This document shows positions 36,098 to 46,289 of a stretch of DNA of 64,000 nucleotides, piece by piece. The position numbers and the translations under genes were made by a program. The stretch lies in contig NZ_JAMSLW010000003.1 of NCBI RefSeq assembly GCF_024643285.1, positions 186,001-250,000 of the forward strand. The letters run 5' to 3'. The notes below the pieces were generated by a model. The model made no database searches and was not told where the DNA came from. It saw nothing but the letters and a program-made list of their open reading frames with translations. Numbering within the stretch: the first letter of the stretch is position 1; each line of letters begins with the position of its first letter. This DNA is from Parapedobacter lycopersici. GTDB lineage: Bacteria; Bacteroidota; Bacteroidia; Sphingobacteriales; Sphingobacteriaceae.

Positions 36098-36144
36098 CGA
36101 GAAGGGTGGGGCAAACTAGGAATCAGTTTGCCGCACCCTTCTCG
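36098..36144. terminator. long hairpin between convergent genes
   Basis: A 20-base arm (36098-36117) pairs with 36125-36144 with one G-G mismatch around a 7-base loop. It lies 56 bases after mscL and 45 bases after the end of the convergent ChaN-like gene. There is no T-run on either side, so it is not a classical intrinsic terminator, but its position suggests a bidirectional transcription stop or RNA 3'-end stabiliser. Confidence 0.55.
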
Positions 36145-36189
36145 TGCTATAGCTGCGCAGCGCTGGCCGCTGAACGGGCGATTATCCGG

Positions 36190-37077
36190 TTAAAATGTCC
36201 GTTTCACGTCCGGATTGGTAATAATCACATAATCCCCTAGGTGGCGGAAAGTTTCCCATTGGGGCTTATCAAAGCCTTCGTGCGGAAAGCAGGAAATATT
36301 CTTTACCCGCAGCGTAGCAGCATATTTGGCCAGCTGGGCAATCGTACCGAGTTTTTCATCGCTATGAAAGCGGCCGTTCAGGTGTAAAATCTTGACCGCG
36401 GGTGTCCGTTTGGCCAGCTGGCTGATGCGGTAAGCCATGGTAGCATCCCAGAGGCTCTGGCTTTGGTAGATCTTCATGTTGGCCATTCCGCTGCCATGTT
36501 CGCCCATCAATCCGTTGAATTTTTCGTAATAGGCGCCGGTTAGGGTGTCAATAGGCAACGGCGCCAGCAGCATTTTGGCGGCTTCGTCCAGCGTGTCAAG
36601 GCTCCCCAGTCCCTCACGCGTCACCCGGTTGGTGTAACGGCTTGGTGCATTGGCGGCCAGTACTTTCAGGTGATGCGCTTTGGCGTATTCCACCGCAGGA
36701 CGGTAGTCCGCGTAATTATTCCATAATACGGCATCTTTACTGAAATTGCGTTCCGTAATCAGTCCCCCAAGGTATTCATTGAGCACCAGCTGATCGTCAC
36801 TCACCAGCATCTCCATGGATAGGGCAACGGTTTCGTAGCGCTCGTCCATTGCCTTAAGCACGTCATACTGCAGCGCATGGGCCACTGAATCGTTATGTTC
36901 TTCTCCAAAAAATAACACATCGGTGTGTTGCAGCGAACCCACCAGTTCGGACAGGCTGATTTCTTTTTCTGCCTGCGTGTCAAAGACACGGTACAGCACA
37001 CTGTCAGTCTGTGCGTGCGCAACGGCGGTAAACGTCGTCGCGAAAGCGATGGTAAGGAGTTGTTGACGTATGTTCAT
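36190..37077 (-). CDS. ChaN/Tiki-like haem-binding family protein, exported
   Basis: A 295-residue protein with a signal peptide (LTIAFATTFTAVAHA). The body matches the ChaN/Tiki superfamily: LFFGEEHNDSVAH near residue 55, VALSMEMLVSDDQ, and HLNGRFHSD with conserved His near the C terminus. The E. coli-type relative ChaN from Campylobacter binds haem pairs; other Tiki members are metalloproteases, so the exact role is open. There is no lipobox. Divergent from the GNAT gene only by position; a near-palindrome (ACGGGTTTG/CAAACCGT, 37089-37110) lies just upstream. Confidence 0.75.
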   Translation of the reverse strand: MNIRQQLLTIAFATTFTAVAHAQTDSVLYRVFDTQAEKEISLSELVGSLQHTDVLFFGEEHNDSVAHALQYDVLKAMDERYETVALSMEMLVSDDQLVLNEYLGGLITERNFSKDAVLWNNYADYRPAVEYAKAHHLKVLAANAPSRYTNRVTREGLGSLDTLDEAAKMLLAPLPIDTLTGAYYEKFNGLMGEHGSGMANMKIYQSQSLWDATMAYRISQLAKRTPAVKILHLNGRFHSDEKLGTIAQLAKYAATLRVKNISCFPHEGFDKPQWETFRHLGDYVIITNPDVKRTF

Positions 37078-37203
37078 GCTGCGAAGATACGGGTTTGTGC
37101 AGCAAACCGTATTAGTTTTCAGGACAAACTGCGGCTGTGATTGGTTTAATTGTTTTGCAATGCGGCTGCTATGTTAATGCCGGATAAACAACTGCATGTC
37201 GTT

Positions 37204-37773
37204 TTAGCTAAGCATGGCCGGACTTCGTTGGAGGTGTTCCATTTTTTTGCCTGCCAGTGTTTTTCGACCCACGGGTACAAAACCCAATTGCAGGTACAGC
37301 CGTTTGGCATTGGGATTATTTTCATCCACCAGTAAACCGAGGGTCTGTTTCCTTTTTTCCACATATTCCCCGATCAGAAAACGGAGCATATTCGAACCGA
37401 CGCCCTTGCCTTGCTGCGTGGGGTTCACTCCGATGCTATCGATATAAAACTCGCCGGCCTGGGTTTCATCTTCATAAAAAAAGTCGTTATTGAACCGTTT
37501 TTTTATTTCCCGGATAACCGGGTCCCTCAGTTCCTTCAGCCTGGCACCCTCATAAACAATAGCTGCCGCTATCGGCCCGTCGGCATTTTCGGCCACCCAG
37601 CAGTTTTCATACGAGTATTGATTGGCTTTCTTACTTATCAGGCTCTTGAGGAACAGACGGGCTTTCTTATTCGATTTTTCTCCTATAAATGCAGAAACGA
37701 TCTCTTCCATGGCCAATAGCAGCAAATCGGAAATAACGCCGGCATCATCGGGTGCTGCTTTTCTTATGTGCAT
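37204..37773 (-). CDS. GNAT family N-acetyltransferase
   Basis: A 189-residue acetyl-CoA-dependent acetyltransferase. The acetyl-CoA-binding motif A is FYIDSIGVNPTQQGKGVGSNMLRFL, with the Q/RxxGxG/A loop, followed by LGLLVDENNPNAKRLYLQLGFVPVG. The N terminus (MHIRKAAPDDAGVISDLL) is typical, and the ATG at 37773 is preferred to the upstream extension. The substrate is unknown. Confidence 0.85.
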   Translation of the reverse strand: MHIRKAAPDDAGVISDLLLLAMEEIVSAFIGEKSNKKARLFLKSLISKKANQYSYENCWVAENADGPIAAAIVYEGARLKELRDPVIREIKKRFNNDFFYEDETQAGEFYIDSIGVNPTQQGKGVGSNMLRFLIGEYVEKRKQTLGLLVDENNPNAKRLYLQLGFVPVGRKTLAGKKMEHLQRSPAMLS

Positions 37774-37827
37774 ACAATTTGATGGTTCATGTTTATAAAT
37801 CAACGAACGGAAATAGGTCAAAGGCAG

Positions 37828-38190
37828 TTAAGCTTCTTCTTCCAGCAACTGTTGCTTTTCTTTTACATAATCGGAGTGCTCGTTTCCCCAGTGATCAATC
37901 TGGGCAAGGATGTGAAGCATACTTTCCCCCAGTTCGGTAAGCTGGTAAGCTGTTTTTTTGGGATATACGTCTTCTGCACATTTATCCACAAGTCCAAAAT
38001 GCAGCAGTTCCGCCAGCTGCATTTCAATCACCCGGAGGGTGGAGTTGGAGATGCTTTTATGAATTTCTACGGGCCGTACGATACCTTTGTTTATGGCGTC
38101 AATGATGCAAAGCTTCCATTTTCCGCCGAAAAGTTTCAACGCAACCCGGATACCGCAGTCCAGGTCTTCTTCCATTTTTCTTTTGTACAT
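37828..38190 (-). CDS. HxlR family transcriptional regulator
   Basis: A 120-residue winged-helix regulator: CGIRVALKLFGGKWKLCIIDAI is the HxlR-family start, with a single Cys near the N terminus that in relatives can sense aldehydes or redox state. Later segments (STLRVIEMQLAELLHFGLVDK, YPKKTAYQLTELG) form the recognition helix and wing. It is divergent from the NAD(P)-dependent reductase across a 126-base region, the usual arrangement for HxlR regulators controlling a neighbouring oxidoreductase. The ATG at 38190 is used; the upstream TTG is less likely. Confidence 0.88.
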   Translation of the reverse strand: MYKRKMEEDLDCGIRVALKLFGGKWKLCIIDAINKGIVRPVEIHKSISNSTLRVIEMQLAELLHFGLVDKCAEDVYPKKTAYQLTELGESMLHILAQIDHWGNEHSDYVKEKQQLLEEEA

Positions 38191-38316
38191 GCAATTGGAC
38201 TTTACACAAAAATAAGCCAATCTTGGGACTCTTCTATGCCGAATCTTTTTTCGGTTATTGTTCCGCCTGGTCCGATAGGCGAAATTTGCCCTATCTTATC
38301 ACATAAAATTACAGCA

Positions 38317-39198
38317 ATGGAACAAAAATCGAACAGGATATCCGTTTTGGGACTGGGACAAATGGGAATGAAAATAGCGCAACTGTATATAGCGGCTGGC
38401 TATGAGGTCAGTGTCTGGAACCGTAGCGATAGCAAAGCAAAGGGACTGACACAGGCAGCAGTTACCAAAACTGCCTCTGATGCCATTAAAGCCAGCACGA
38501 TCAGTGTTGTTTGTGTTTCCGACAACGATGCGGTAAGCGGGCTGCTTGAAAAATTAACCGACAAAAATGTGCTCAACGGAAAGGTGCTTATTAACCTGAC
38601 CACCGGAAGCCCGTTGGAAGCGGATAAATTAGAGAAATTGCTTTCCGGTTACGGAGGCAAGTACATCAATGGCGCCTTACAGGTGGCACCTGATCAAATG
38701 GGCCTTGAAACAACGACCGTATTGCTGTCCGGGGATGAAAATGCCTACCGGCAGAGTAAAGCTGCGCTGCAGATTCTCGGCGGTAACCTGAAATACCTCG
38801 GCGCAAAGGCGGCTGCTTCTTCGGCGATGGACCTGGCAAGCCTCACCTGGCTGTATGGTTCCTACGTGGGATTGATTTATGGGGTAAAACTATCACAGGC
38901 ATACGGTTTGGACTTAACAGATTACAGCAACCTGATTGGGGAAGTTACACCTGGTTTTACGGATTTTTTTAAGCATGAGATCGGTGTGATTTCAAAAGGC
39001 GACTTCCGTGTTTCGCAAAGTCCGTTGGCGATAAGTGTTGCAGCAACCCAGCGAATAGCTGCCGCTTTCCAAAATTTAAATGTAATGAACGGGTTTCCCG
39101 GGGCATTGGCGGGCATTTTGGAGAAAGCCCGGCAGGATGGCCTGGAAAATAAAGAACTGGCAGCGATTATCAACGTCATAGGGCAACAGGAAAGCTGA
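38317..39198 (+). CDS. NAD(P)-dependent beta-hydroxyacid dehydrogenase/imine reductase-like
   Basis: A 293-residue enzyme with an N-terminal Rossmann domain (ISVLGLGQMGMKIAQLYIAAGYEVSVWNR written here as the GLGQMG motif and its context) and an all-helical C-terminal domain. The NADP-preferring WNRS motif is present. The catalytic region NGALQVAPDQMG replaces the usual DAPVSGG of hydroxyisobutyrate dehydrogenases and there is no obvious catalytic Lys, which makes it more like imine reductases. Probably regulated by the divergent HxlR protein. The substrate is unknown. Confidence 0.75.
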   Translation: MEQKSNRISVLGLGQMGMKIAQLYIAAGYEVSVWNRSDSKAKGLTQAAVTKTASDAIKASTISVVCVSDNDAVSGLLEKLTDKNVLNGKVLINLTTGSPLEADKLEKLLSGYGGKYINGALQVAPDQMGLETTTVLLSGDENAYRQSKAALQILGGNLKYLGAKAAASSAMDLASLTWLYGSYVGLIYGVKLSQAYGLDLTDYSNLIGEVTPGFTDFFKHEIGVISKGDFRVSQSPLAISVAATQRIAAAFQNLNVMNGFPGALAGILEKARQDGLENKELAAIINVIGQQES

Positions 39199-39287
39199 TT
39201 GGACAGCTGCGGTTTTTGACGCTGATGTCAAGTCGCGGACCATGAAAAACAGGGAAGCGCTGATCGCACTGTTAATTTTTAGATAAA

Positions 39288-39319
39288 TTTGATATTTGTC
39301 CGATTAAACCGTACATTTG
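39288..39319 (+). promoter_or_regulatory. rpmH promoter
   Basis: TTTG at 39288-39291, 20 bases, then TACATTTG at 39312-39319: an exact Bacteroidota promoter. The rpmH ATG is 40 bases downstream of the -7 element. Confidence 0.75.
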
Positions 39320-39358
39320 CACTCCTGTTTAAGAATACAATAAAAATAGAATAGCGTC

Positions 39359-39517
39359 ATGAAGAGAACATTTCAGCCATCGCAACGGAAAAGAAGAAAT
39401 AAGCACGGGTTTCGCGAACGCATGAGCACAGCCAACGGCCGTCGCGTATTGGCAGCCCGCAGGGCAAAAGGCCGGAAACGTCTTTCCGTATCGGACGAGG
39501 GGCGCCACAAATCCTAA
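39359..39517 (+). CDS. rpmH: 50S ribosomal protein L34
   Basis: A 52-residue very basic protein: [18 protein letters not shown], then [22 protein letters not shown], an unmistakable L34 sequence with a short C-terminal tail. Followed 63 bases later by rnpA, the usual rpmH-rnpA-yidD order. Confidence 0.97.
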   Translation: MKRTFQPSQRKRRNKHGFRERMSTANGRRVLAARRAKGRKRLSVSDEGRHKS

Positions 39518-39580
39518 TGTTGCATTACCGGTGATCGCTTGCATCCGGAGCCTTACCGGTTTCGGGGTACGTCATCGATA

Positions 39581-39988
39581 ATGAGAAAGCATACATTTAC
39601 CAAAGGAGAACGATTGTGTAGCAAAAGGTTGATTGACAGCCTTTTCCACGATGGTTCTTCTTTTTTTATATACCCCTATCGGGTAACGTTCCGTCCGGCG
39701 GATAAACAGGAATACCCGGTTCAGGTACTGTTTACTGTACCGAAGCGGCGTTTCCGGCATGCCGTCCAGCGCAATGTGCTAAAACGGCGTATGCGCGAGG
39801 CCTACCGGATACAGAAACCGGAGTTGTTGTACCCGCACATCGAATCGCTGCCGTTTACGTTGACGCTGGCCATTCAATATGCGGCAAATGAATTGCTGGA
39901 TTATCCGCTGTTGTTTGCACGGATGACGGATGTATTGCGAAGATTACAGCATGAAAGCGCTCAGATTCATATGGGAGAAACTCATTAA
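39581..39988 (+). CDS. rnpA: ribonuclease P protein component
   Basis: Protein subunit of RNase P, which trims the 5' ends of tRNAs. The 135-residue protein has the N-terminal [17 protein letters not shown] and the RNR-type signature [20 protein letters not shown]. The ATG at 39581 gives the normal length; the frame extends upstream but the extra residues are not family-like. Overlaps yidD. Confidence 0.95.
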   Translation: MRKHTFTKGERLCSKRLIDSLFHDGSSFFIYPYRVTFRPADKQEYPVQVLFTVPKRRFRHAVQRNVLKRRMREAYRIQKPELLYPHIESLPFTLTLAIQYAANELLDYPLLFARMTDVLRRLQHESAQIHMGETH

Positions 39989-40205
39989 GGCCGCTTTGGG
40001 CAGCATTTTTCTGGTGCTCATCCGCGCCTATCAGCTGCTATTGTCGCCAATGTTCGCTGCATCGTGCCGCTTCACACCCACCTGTTCGCAATACGGGCTG
40101 GAAGCCATCCGCAAATACGGCCCTTTCCGCGGTGGCTGGCTTACACTGAAGCGGATCTCCCGCTGTCATCCCTGGGGCGGGCATGGCCATGATCCTGTAC
40201 CCTGA
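39951..40205 (+). CDS. yidD: membrane protein insertion efficiency factor YidD
   Basis: An 84-residue protein with an N-terminal hydrophobic helix and the family motif [20 protein letters not shown], then [17 protein letters not shown]. YidD aids YidC-dependent membrane insertion. The ATG at 39951 starts within rnpA, overlapping it by 38 bases; an ATG seven codons upstream is also possible. No yidC is adjacent here. Confidence 0.95.
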   Translation: MKALRFIWEKLIKAALGSIFLVLIRAYQLLLSPMFAASCRFTPTCSQYGLEAIRKYGPFRGGWLTLKRISRCHPWGGHGHDPVP

Positions 40206-40240
40206 CCACCAATCCCCGGTTATGGGTCACAAAAAATCCC

Positions 40241-40248
40241 TACCTTCG
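40241..40248 (+). promoter_or_regulatory. -7 promoter element of tsaB
   Basis: TACCTTCG, one base off the Bacteroidota TAnnTTTG element, ends 4 bases before the tsaB ATG, the same spacing as at mnmE. This suggests a leaderless or near-leaderless transcript. Confidence 0.4.
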
Positions 40249-40252
40249 CACC

Positions 40253-40954
40253 ATGTCCGCAAATCATATTCTTCAGCTTGAAACGGCCACGCAGGTATGC
40301 TCCGCCGCACTTTCCGTCAATGGCCAGACCATTGCCTTCCGCGACATCGATGAGCCTAATGTGCATGCCAGCCGGCTGACCCTGCTCGTCAGCGAGCTAC
40401 TGGCTGAAGCGGGTCTTTCTTTCGCCGATCTGCAGGCGGTGGCGGTAAGCAAGGGCCCGGGCTCGTATACCGGACTGCGTATCGGTGTATCCGCGGCCAA
40501 GGGATTCTGTTATGCGGCTGATCTGCCGCTGATCGGCATCAGTACGTTGACCGCCATGGCGTCCGGTTTTGCCGAACAGAACCCCAGCCTTGTCCGGCCG
40601 GAAACGAAGCTGTGCCCCATGATTGATGCGCGCCGGATGGAAGTATATTCGGCCATGTACAGCCCACAGCTCGACATCACCCAGCCAACCGGTGCCCGCA
40701 TCATTGATGCATCGTCGTTTGACGAGTTCGAAGATACGGGGGAAATTCTGCTGTTTGGCAGCGGGGCAGAAAAATTCGAAGAGCTGTTTGCCGGTCATCG
40801 TCATATTACCGTTATTCCCGGGTTTAAGAATTCGGCGAGCCACATGAGTGCGCTGGCTTATGCCGCTTGGCAGGCCGGCGATTTCGTTGACGTCGCTTAT
40901 TTTGAGCCCGATTACCTGAAAGATTTTGTTGCCACGGCGCCGCGGCAGAAATGA
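40253..40954 (+). CDS. tsaB: tRNA threonylcarbamoyladenosine biosynthesis protein TsaB
   Basis: Partner of TsaD in t6A synthesis. The 233-residue ASKHA-fold protein begins ILQLETATQVCSAALSV and contains VAVSKGPGSYTGLRIGVSAAKGFCYA and MIDARRMEVYSAMY. It is an inactive homologue of TsaD that acts as a scaffold. The stop is 1 base from the end of the convergent corA gene. Confidence 0.95.
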   Translation: MSANHILQLETATQVCSAALSVNGQTIAFRDIDEPNVHASRLTLLVSELLAEAGLSFADLQAVAVSKGPGSYTGLRIGVSAAKGFCYAADLPLIGISTLTAMASGFAEQNPSLVRPETKLCPMIDARRMEVYSAMYSPQLDITQPTGARIIDASSFDEFEDTGEILLFGSGAEKFEELFAGHRHITVIPGFKNSASHMSALAYAAWQAGDFVDVAYFEPDYLKDFVATAPRQK

Positions 40955-40955
40955 A

Positions 40956-41858
40956 TTATAACCACCCTTTCCGCTTAAACCAAAAGTAAATAGCAATCGA
41001 GAGTCCCAGCATCAGCGCCATGACCGCCGGATAACCATACGGCCACGCCAGTTCAGGCATAAACTTGAAGTTCATTCCGTATACGCCTACAATAAAGGTA
41101 AGTGGCATGAAAAAAACGGAAAAAACCGTCAGCACGCGCATGGTCTCGTTGGTGCGTTGCGAGGAAATCGAGAAATAGAGCGATAGCAATTGTGCGGTAT
41201 TCTCCGAAAGGTTGTCGAAAAATGTCTGTGTGCGGATATACAGGTCGCGGAGGTCGCGCGTATATGCGGTGCTCTGTTCGGGGGTATCGATATTATCGAT
41301 GATTTCATAAGACAGCAGCAGGATCTTCCGGATAACATCGATTTTACGTTTTACAAAATAAAGTCCGCGTAATATAGGCGATTTCTGCTGCCGCAGAAAC
41401 ACCCGCTCCTCGTAATAATCCAGTGTTTCCGACAGCTTAACGCTGGATAAGTCAAACGTCAGTATCGACTCCCGGATCAAGGTGTTCAGCAGGTGCAGCA
41501 CATTATCGCACGTGCCGGAATCAATGCGTTTGCTTTTCACCGTTTCAATAAGTGGATGTTCCTTTTTGTGTACCGTAATCAGGTACGACTCATTGAAGAA
41601 GATGGCAATTTTATTGGTGAGTTCCTGTATCGTGTCTGCCTCGTGGACCGGTCGACTGTCCAATAACCGGAAAATCACGAACGTATAATGGTCAAACAGC
41701 TCATACTTGGGCAGGTGATCGGGCTGCATCCAGTCCTTGATGGAAGCCTCGTGCAACTGGAACCGGGTCGCTATCTGGTTAATTTCCTCATCGCTCGGTG
41801 ACGATAGATCAACCCAGTCGAACCCGTTTTGGTCTTTTGAAGCAAAGGATTGGATCAT
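40956..41858 (-). CDS. corA: CorA family magnesium/cobalt transporter
   Basis: A 300-residue divalent-cation channel: a long cytoplasmic domain, then two C-terminal membrane helices. The first helix (VLTVFSVFFMPLTFIVGVYGMN) ends in the selectivity motif GMN, followed by the MPEL-type loop and the second helix (GYPAVMALMLGLSIAIYFWF). The extreme C terminus is basic (KRKGWL), as usual. Divergent from the GH130 gene. Confidence 0.93.
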   Translation of the reverse strand: MIQSFASKDQNGFDWVDLSSPSDEEINQIATRFQLHEASIKDWMQPDHLPKYELFDHYTFVIFRLLDSRPVHEADTIQELTNKIAIFFNESYLITVHKKEHPLIETVKSKRIDSGTCDNVLHLLNTLIRESILTFDLSSVKLSETLDYYEERVFLRQQKSPILRGLYFVKRKIDVIRKILLLSYEIIDNIDTPEQSTAYTRDLRDLYIRTQTFFDNLSENTAQLLSLYFSISSQRTNETMRVLTVFSVFFMPLTFIVGVYGMNFKFMPELAWPYGYPAVMALMLGLSIAIYFWFKRKGWL

Positions 41859-41896
41859 AGCCGGTCGCGTTAAATCGTGAAATGAACCGAATGTCT

Positions 41897-41946
41897 AAAA
41901 AAAACTCGACTTTTGCGATGCTTTTTCTGATAAAAGTCTTTTTTTT
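41897..41946. promoter_or_regulatory. hairpin flanked by A-tract and T-tract between divergent genes
   Basis: GACTTTT (41908-41914) pairs with AAAAGTC (41932-41938). Eight A bases lie before (41897-41904) and eight T bases follow (41939-41946), so transcripts from either direction would read as a weak intrinsic terminator. It lies between the divergent corA and GH130 starts, so it would act on leader RNAs or on opposing transcription. Confidence 0.4.
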
Positions 41947-41988
41947 GTTGTAAATGACGGTACTGCCACCGGGAACAAGACAAGATAC

Positions 41989-43470
41989 ATGCCAGTAACG
42001 ATAGTCAGAAAGAAGCAGATTTTCCAACCGGACTCCAGCCGGGTCATCGCACGCTACCTATTTGCCGGAGATGAACGTGCGAAGCGCCTGATCAAGGCCG
42101 TTATGGCACTCACCGACCAGCGGCAGCGCGAAGTACTCAGCCAGGTGCAGCGCAAATACTCCACCAGGCATCGCAGTATCCAGCGGATATTTGTAAATCA
42201 TTTCAAGCGGTTGACTCCACTCATGGAGCAGATGGAAATTGATCCGTCAAAATTACCCGAGCACCTGAAACTGCTGATCGGTGCTTATTTTACCATGGAG
42301 TATTCCATTGAGGCAGCGGCATTTTTTAACCCGTCGATTGTCCTGCACCCCGATCAGGACCAGCTGGCTCCCGGACAAAAGCGGATCATTATCAGTTTCC
42401 GGGCTACCGGCGAGGGACATATTTCGTCCATTGTATTCCGGCAGGGCATACTCGATGAGCGGCTGAATATCGAGATCGACAACCCCGGTAAAATGCTGGA
42501 AGTTCCCGAGCATGTCAAGAACCACACCTATCACAAGCGTTCGTTTCTCCGCAAGCTGCGGGAAATGTGGAGCGACAGCGGTTACCGCAACGATGAGGCC
42601 TACGAGATCATCAGTGACCAGCTTCAGGATGCCTTTACCTATGAGGAGCTGAAGCAGGCGCTCAGGGAGGTGCAGGTCAAGCTGGAACCACGGCAGGAAA
42701 ACCTGGCATTTTTGCAGGAGGTCAGGTGGCTGGCTTCATCGCATTATGAAATGACATTCTCGGCAGATACCGCCGTTTGCGAGCGGGTTATTTTCCCCAT
42801 TGCCGAAACGGAAAAAAACGGGATCGAAGACGCCCGGTTCGTCCGGTTTACCGACGACCGGGGAAAGGCTACCTATTACGCTACCTATACAGCGTACGAT
42901 GGCATATCCATTCTGCCGAAGTTGCTGGAGACCGAGGATTTCCGGCATTTCAAAGTGATGCCCGTGCATGGTTACATTGCGCAGAACAAGGGGATGGCGC
43001 TCTTTCCACGCAAGGTCAACGGAAAATACGCCATGTTATGCCGGATTGATGGCGTGAACAACTACATCGCTTACTCCGACAGCGTCAACGTATGGCGTGA
43101 AGCTAAACTCATCCAGACGCCGGACCAACCCTGGGAACTGGTGCAGATGGGCAATTGCGGATCACCGCTGGAAACGCCCGCCGGGTGGCTCGTGATCACC
43201 CATGGCGTGGGTCCCATGCGCGAATATGTATTGGGGGCTTCCCTGCTTGACCTGGAGAATCCAGAGCGGGAAATCGGACGCCTCAAGCAACCGCTGCTTA
43301 CGCCCAATAAAGTAGAACGGGAAGGGTATGTTCCCAATGTAGTATACTCCTGCGGAGCTTATATACACGAAGGCAAGCTGATTATTCCCTATGCGATGTC
43401 CGATTATGCCTCAACGTATGCCGTTGTCGACGTGAACGAACTGCTGGAACACCTGTTGGCCCGGGGCTGA
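41989..43470 (+). CDS. GH130-like glycoside phosphorylase
   Basis: A 493-residue protein. From about residue 240 it shows the five-bladed propeller of glycoside hydrolase family 130 (beta-mannoside phosphorylases): GIEDARFVRF, YYATYTAYDG, GMALFPRKVNGKYAMLCR, WELVQMGNCGSPLETPAGWLVITHGVG and PYAMSD. GH130 enzymes use phosphate to release mannose-1-phosphate from beta-mannosides. The N-terminal 220 residues are an extension seen in one subgroup and contain SFRATGEGHISS. There is no signal peptide, so it is cytoplasmic. The exact beta-mannoside is unknown. Confidence 0.85.
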   Translation: MPVTIVRKKQIFQPDSSRVIARYLFAGDERAKRLIKAVMALTDQRQREVLSQVQRKYSTRHRSIQRIFVNHFKRLTPLMEQMEIDPSKLPEHLKLLIGAYFTMEYSIEAAAFFNPSIVLHPDQDQLAPGQKRIIISFRATGEGHISSIVFRQGILDERLNIEIDNPGKMLEVPEHVKNHTYHKRSFLRKLREMWSDSGYRNDEAYEIISDQLQDAFTYEELKQALREVQVKLEPRQENLAFLQEVRWLASSHYEMTFSADTAVCERVIFPIAETEKNGIEDARFVRFTDDRGKATYYATYTAYDGISILPKLLETEDFRHFKVMPVHGYIAQNKGMALFPRKVNGKYAMLCRIDGVNNYIAYSDSVNVWREAKLIQTPDQPWELVQMGNCGSPLETPAGWLVITHGVGPMREYVLGASLLDLENPEREIGRLKQPLLTPNKVEREGYVPNVVYSCGAYIHEGKLIIPYAMSDYASTYAVVDVNELLEHLLARG

Positions 43471-43494
43471 GGTGCCGCCGGGCCCGGCGTTATT

Positions 43495-44094
43495 TTATTT
43501 CTTTTCGTTTTTGTAAACCGTATTCAGCGCTTGGAGCACTTCGTTGGTGATTTCCAGGCTCTCATCTGCATACAGTACCGCTGGATTGGCCGTAGAGTAG
43601 GAGAGCACCATTTTATACCCGTTTTCCTTGGCGTGTTTTTTCAGGTAATCCGTAATCCGTGAATACAGCTTTTCGTTTTCTGCCGCTTCTTCCTGGGCAA
43701 ACGATGTGCTGGCATTCTGGTTGTGACGGGCAAGTTCATCCTGCTTACGGGCGAGCCGCTCTTCAGTGCTTTGCCGGTCGGCAGCACTCATGGTTGCTGC
43801 CTTTTGCTGGTAGTCAGCCACCTCACGCTGGAAGGCTGTACTACGCGATTGCAGGTCGGCCTGTGCTTTCTTGGCCTTGTCTTCCAGCCGGGTGCGTACA
43901 TCTTTGAAGTATTCGTATTTTTCAAGCAGGGTGTCGGCATTTACATAGACGATCTTTTCCGTATTTGCCTGCGTGGAATCACGGCTGGCTGATGCGGCGG
44001 ACGGTGCCGTTCCCTGGTTGTTGCAGGATATGACCGCGGCGGCGAGCACGGCGAATACGCCAGTTCTGGTAATCAATGCGGATGCGTTGTTCAT
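43495..44094 (-). CDS. OmpH/Skp family periplasmic lipoprotein
   Basis: A 199-residue protein with a signal and lipobox (AAAVISC). The body is a helical hairpin of the Skp/OmpH type: IVYVNADTLLEKYEYFKDVRTRLEDKAKK, a long charged coiled coil, and the C-terminal KENGYKMVLSYSTANPAVLYADESLEIT. Skp chaperones outer-membrane proteins. Here the lipid anchor is unusual compared with soluble Skp, though lipoprotein versions are common in Bacteroidota. Confidence 0.88.
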   Translation of the reverse strand: MNNASALITRTGVFAVLAAAVISCNNQGTAPSAASASRDSTQANTEKIVYVNADTLLEKYEYFKDVRTRLEDKAKKAQADLQSRSTAFQREVADYQQKAATMSAADRQSTEERLARKQDELARHNQNASTSFAQEEAAENEKLYSRITDYLKKHAKENGYKMVLSYSTANPAVLYADESLEITNEVLQALNTVYKNEKK

Positions 44095-44205
44095 GTTTTC
44101 TGTCTTTTTCTGATTTAAAGCACAAACCTAAGAAAAAATCCAGCATTTTCTGTTTTTTGTCCTCCTTTTTAACGGGGATTATCCAGGGTTATTATGCCGG
44201 GGTAA

Positions 44206-46221
<2,016 letters not shown>

Positions 46222-46289
46222 ATCCTGTTATAATTTCTCGACCGCCTGCCCGTGCAGGTACCTCTTTTGGATACCCAATCGTGTTTCGG

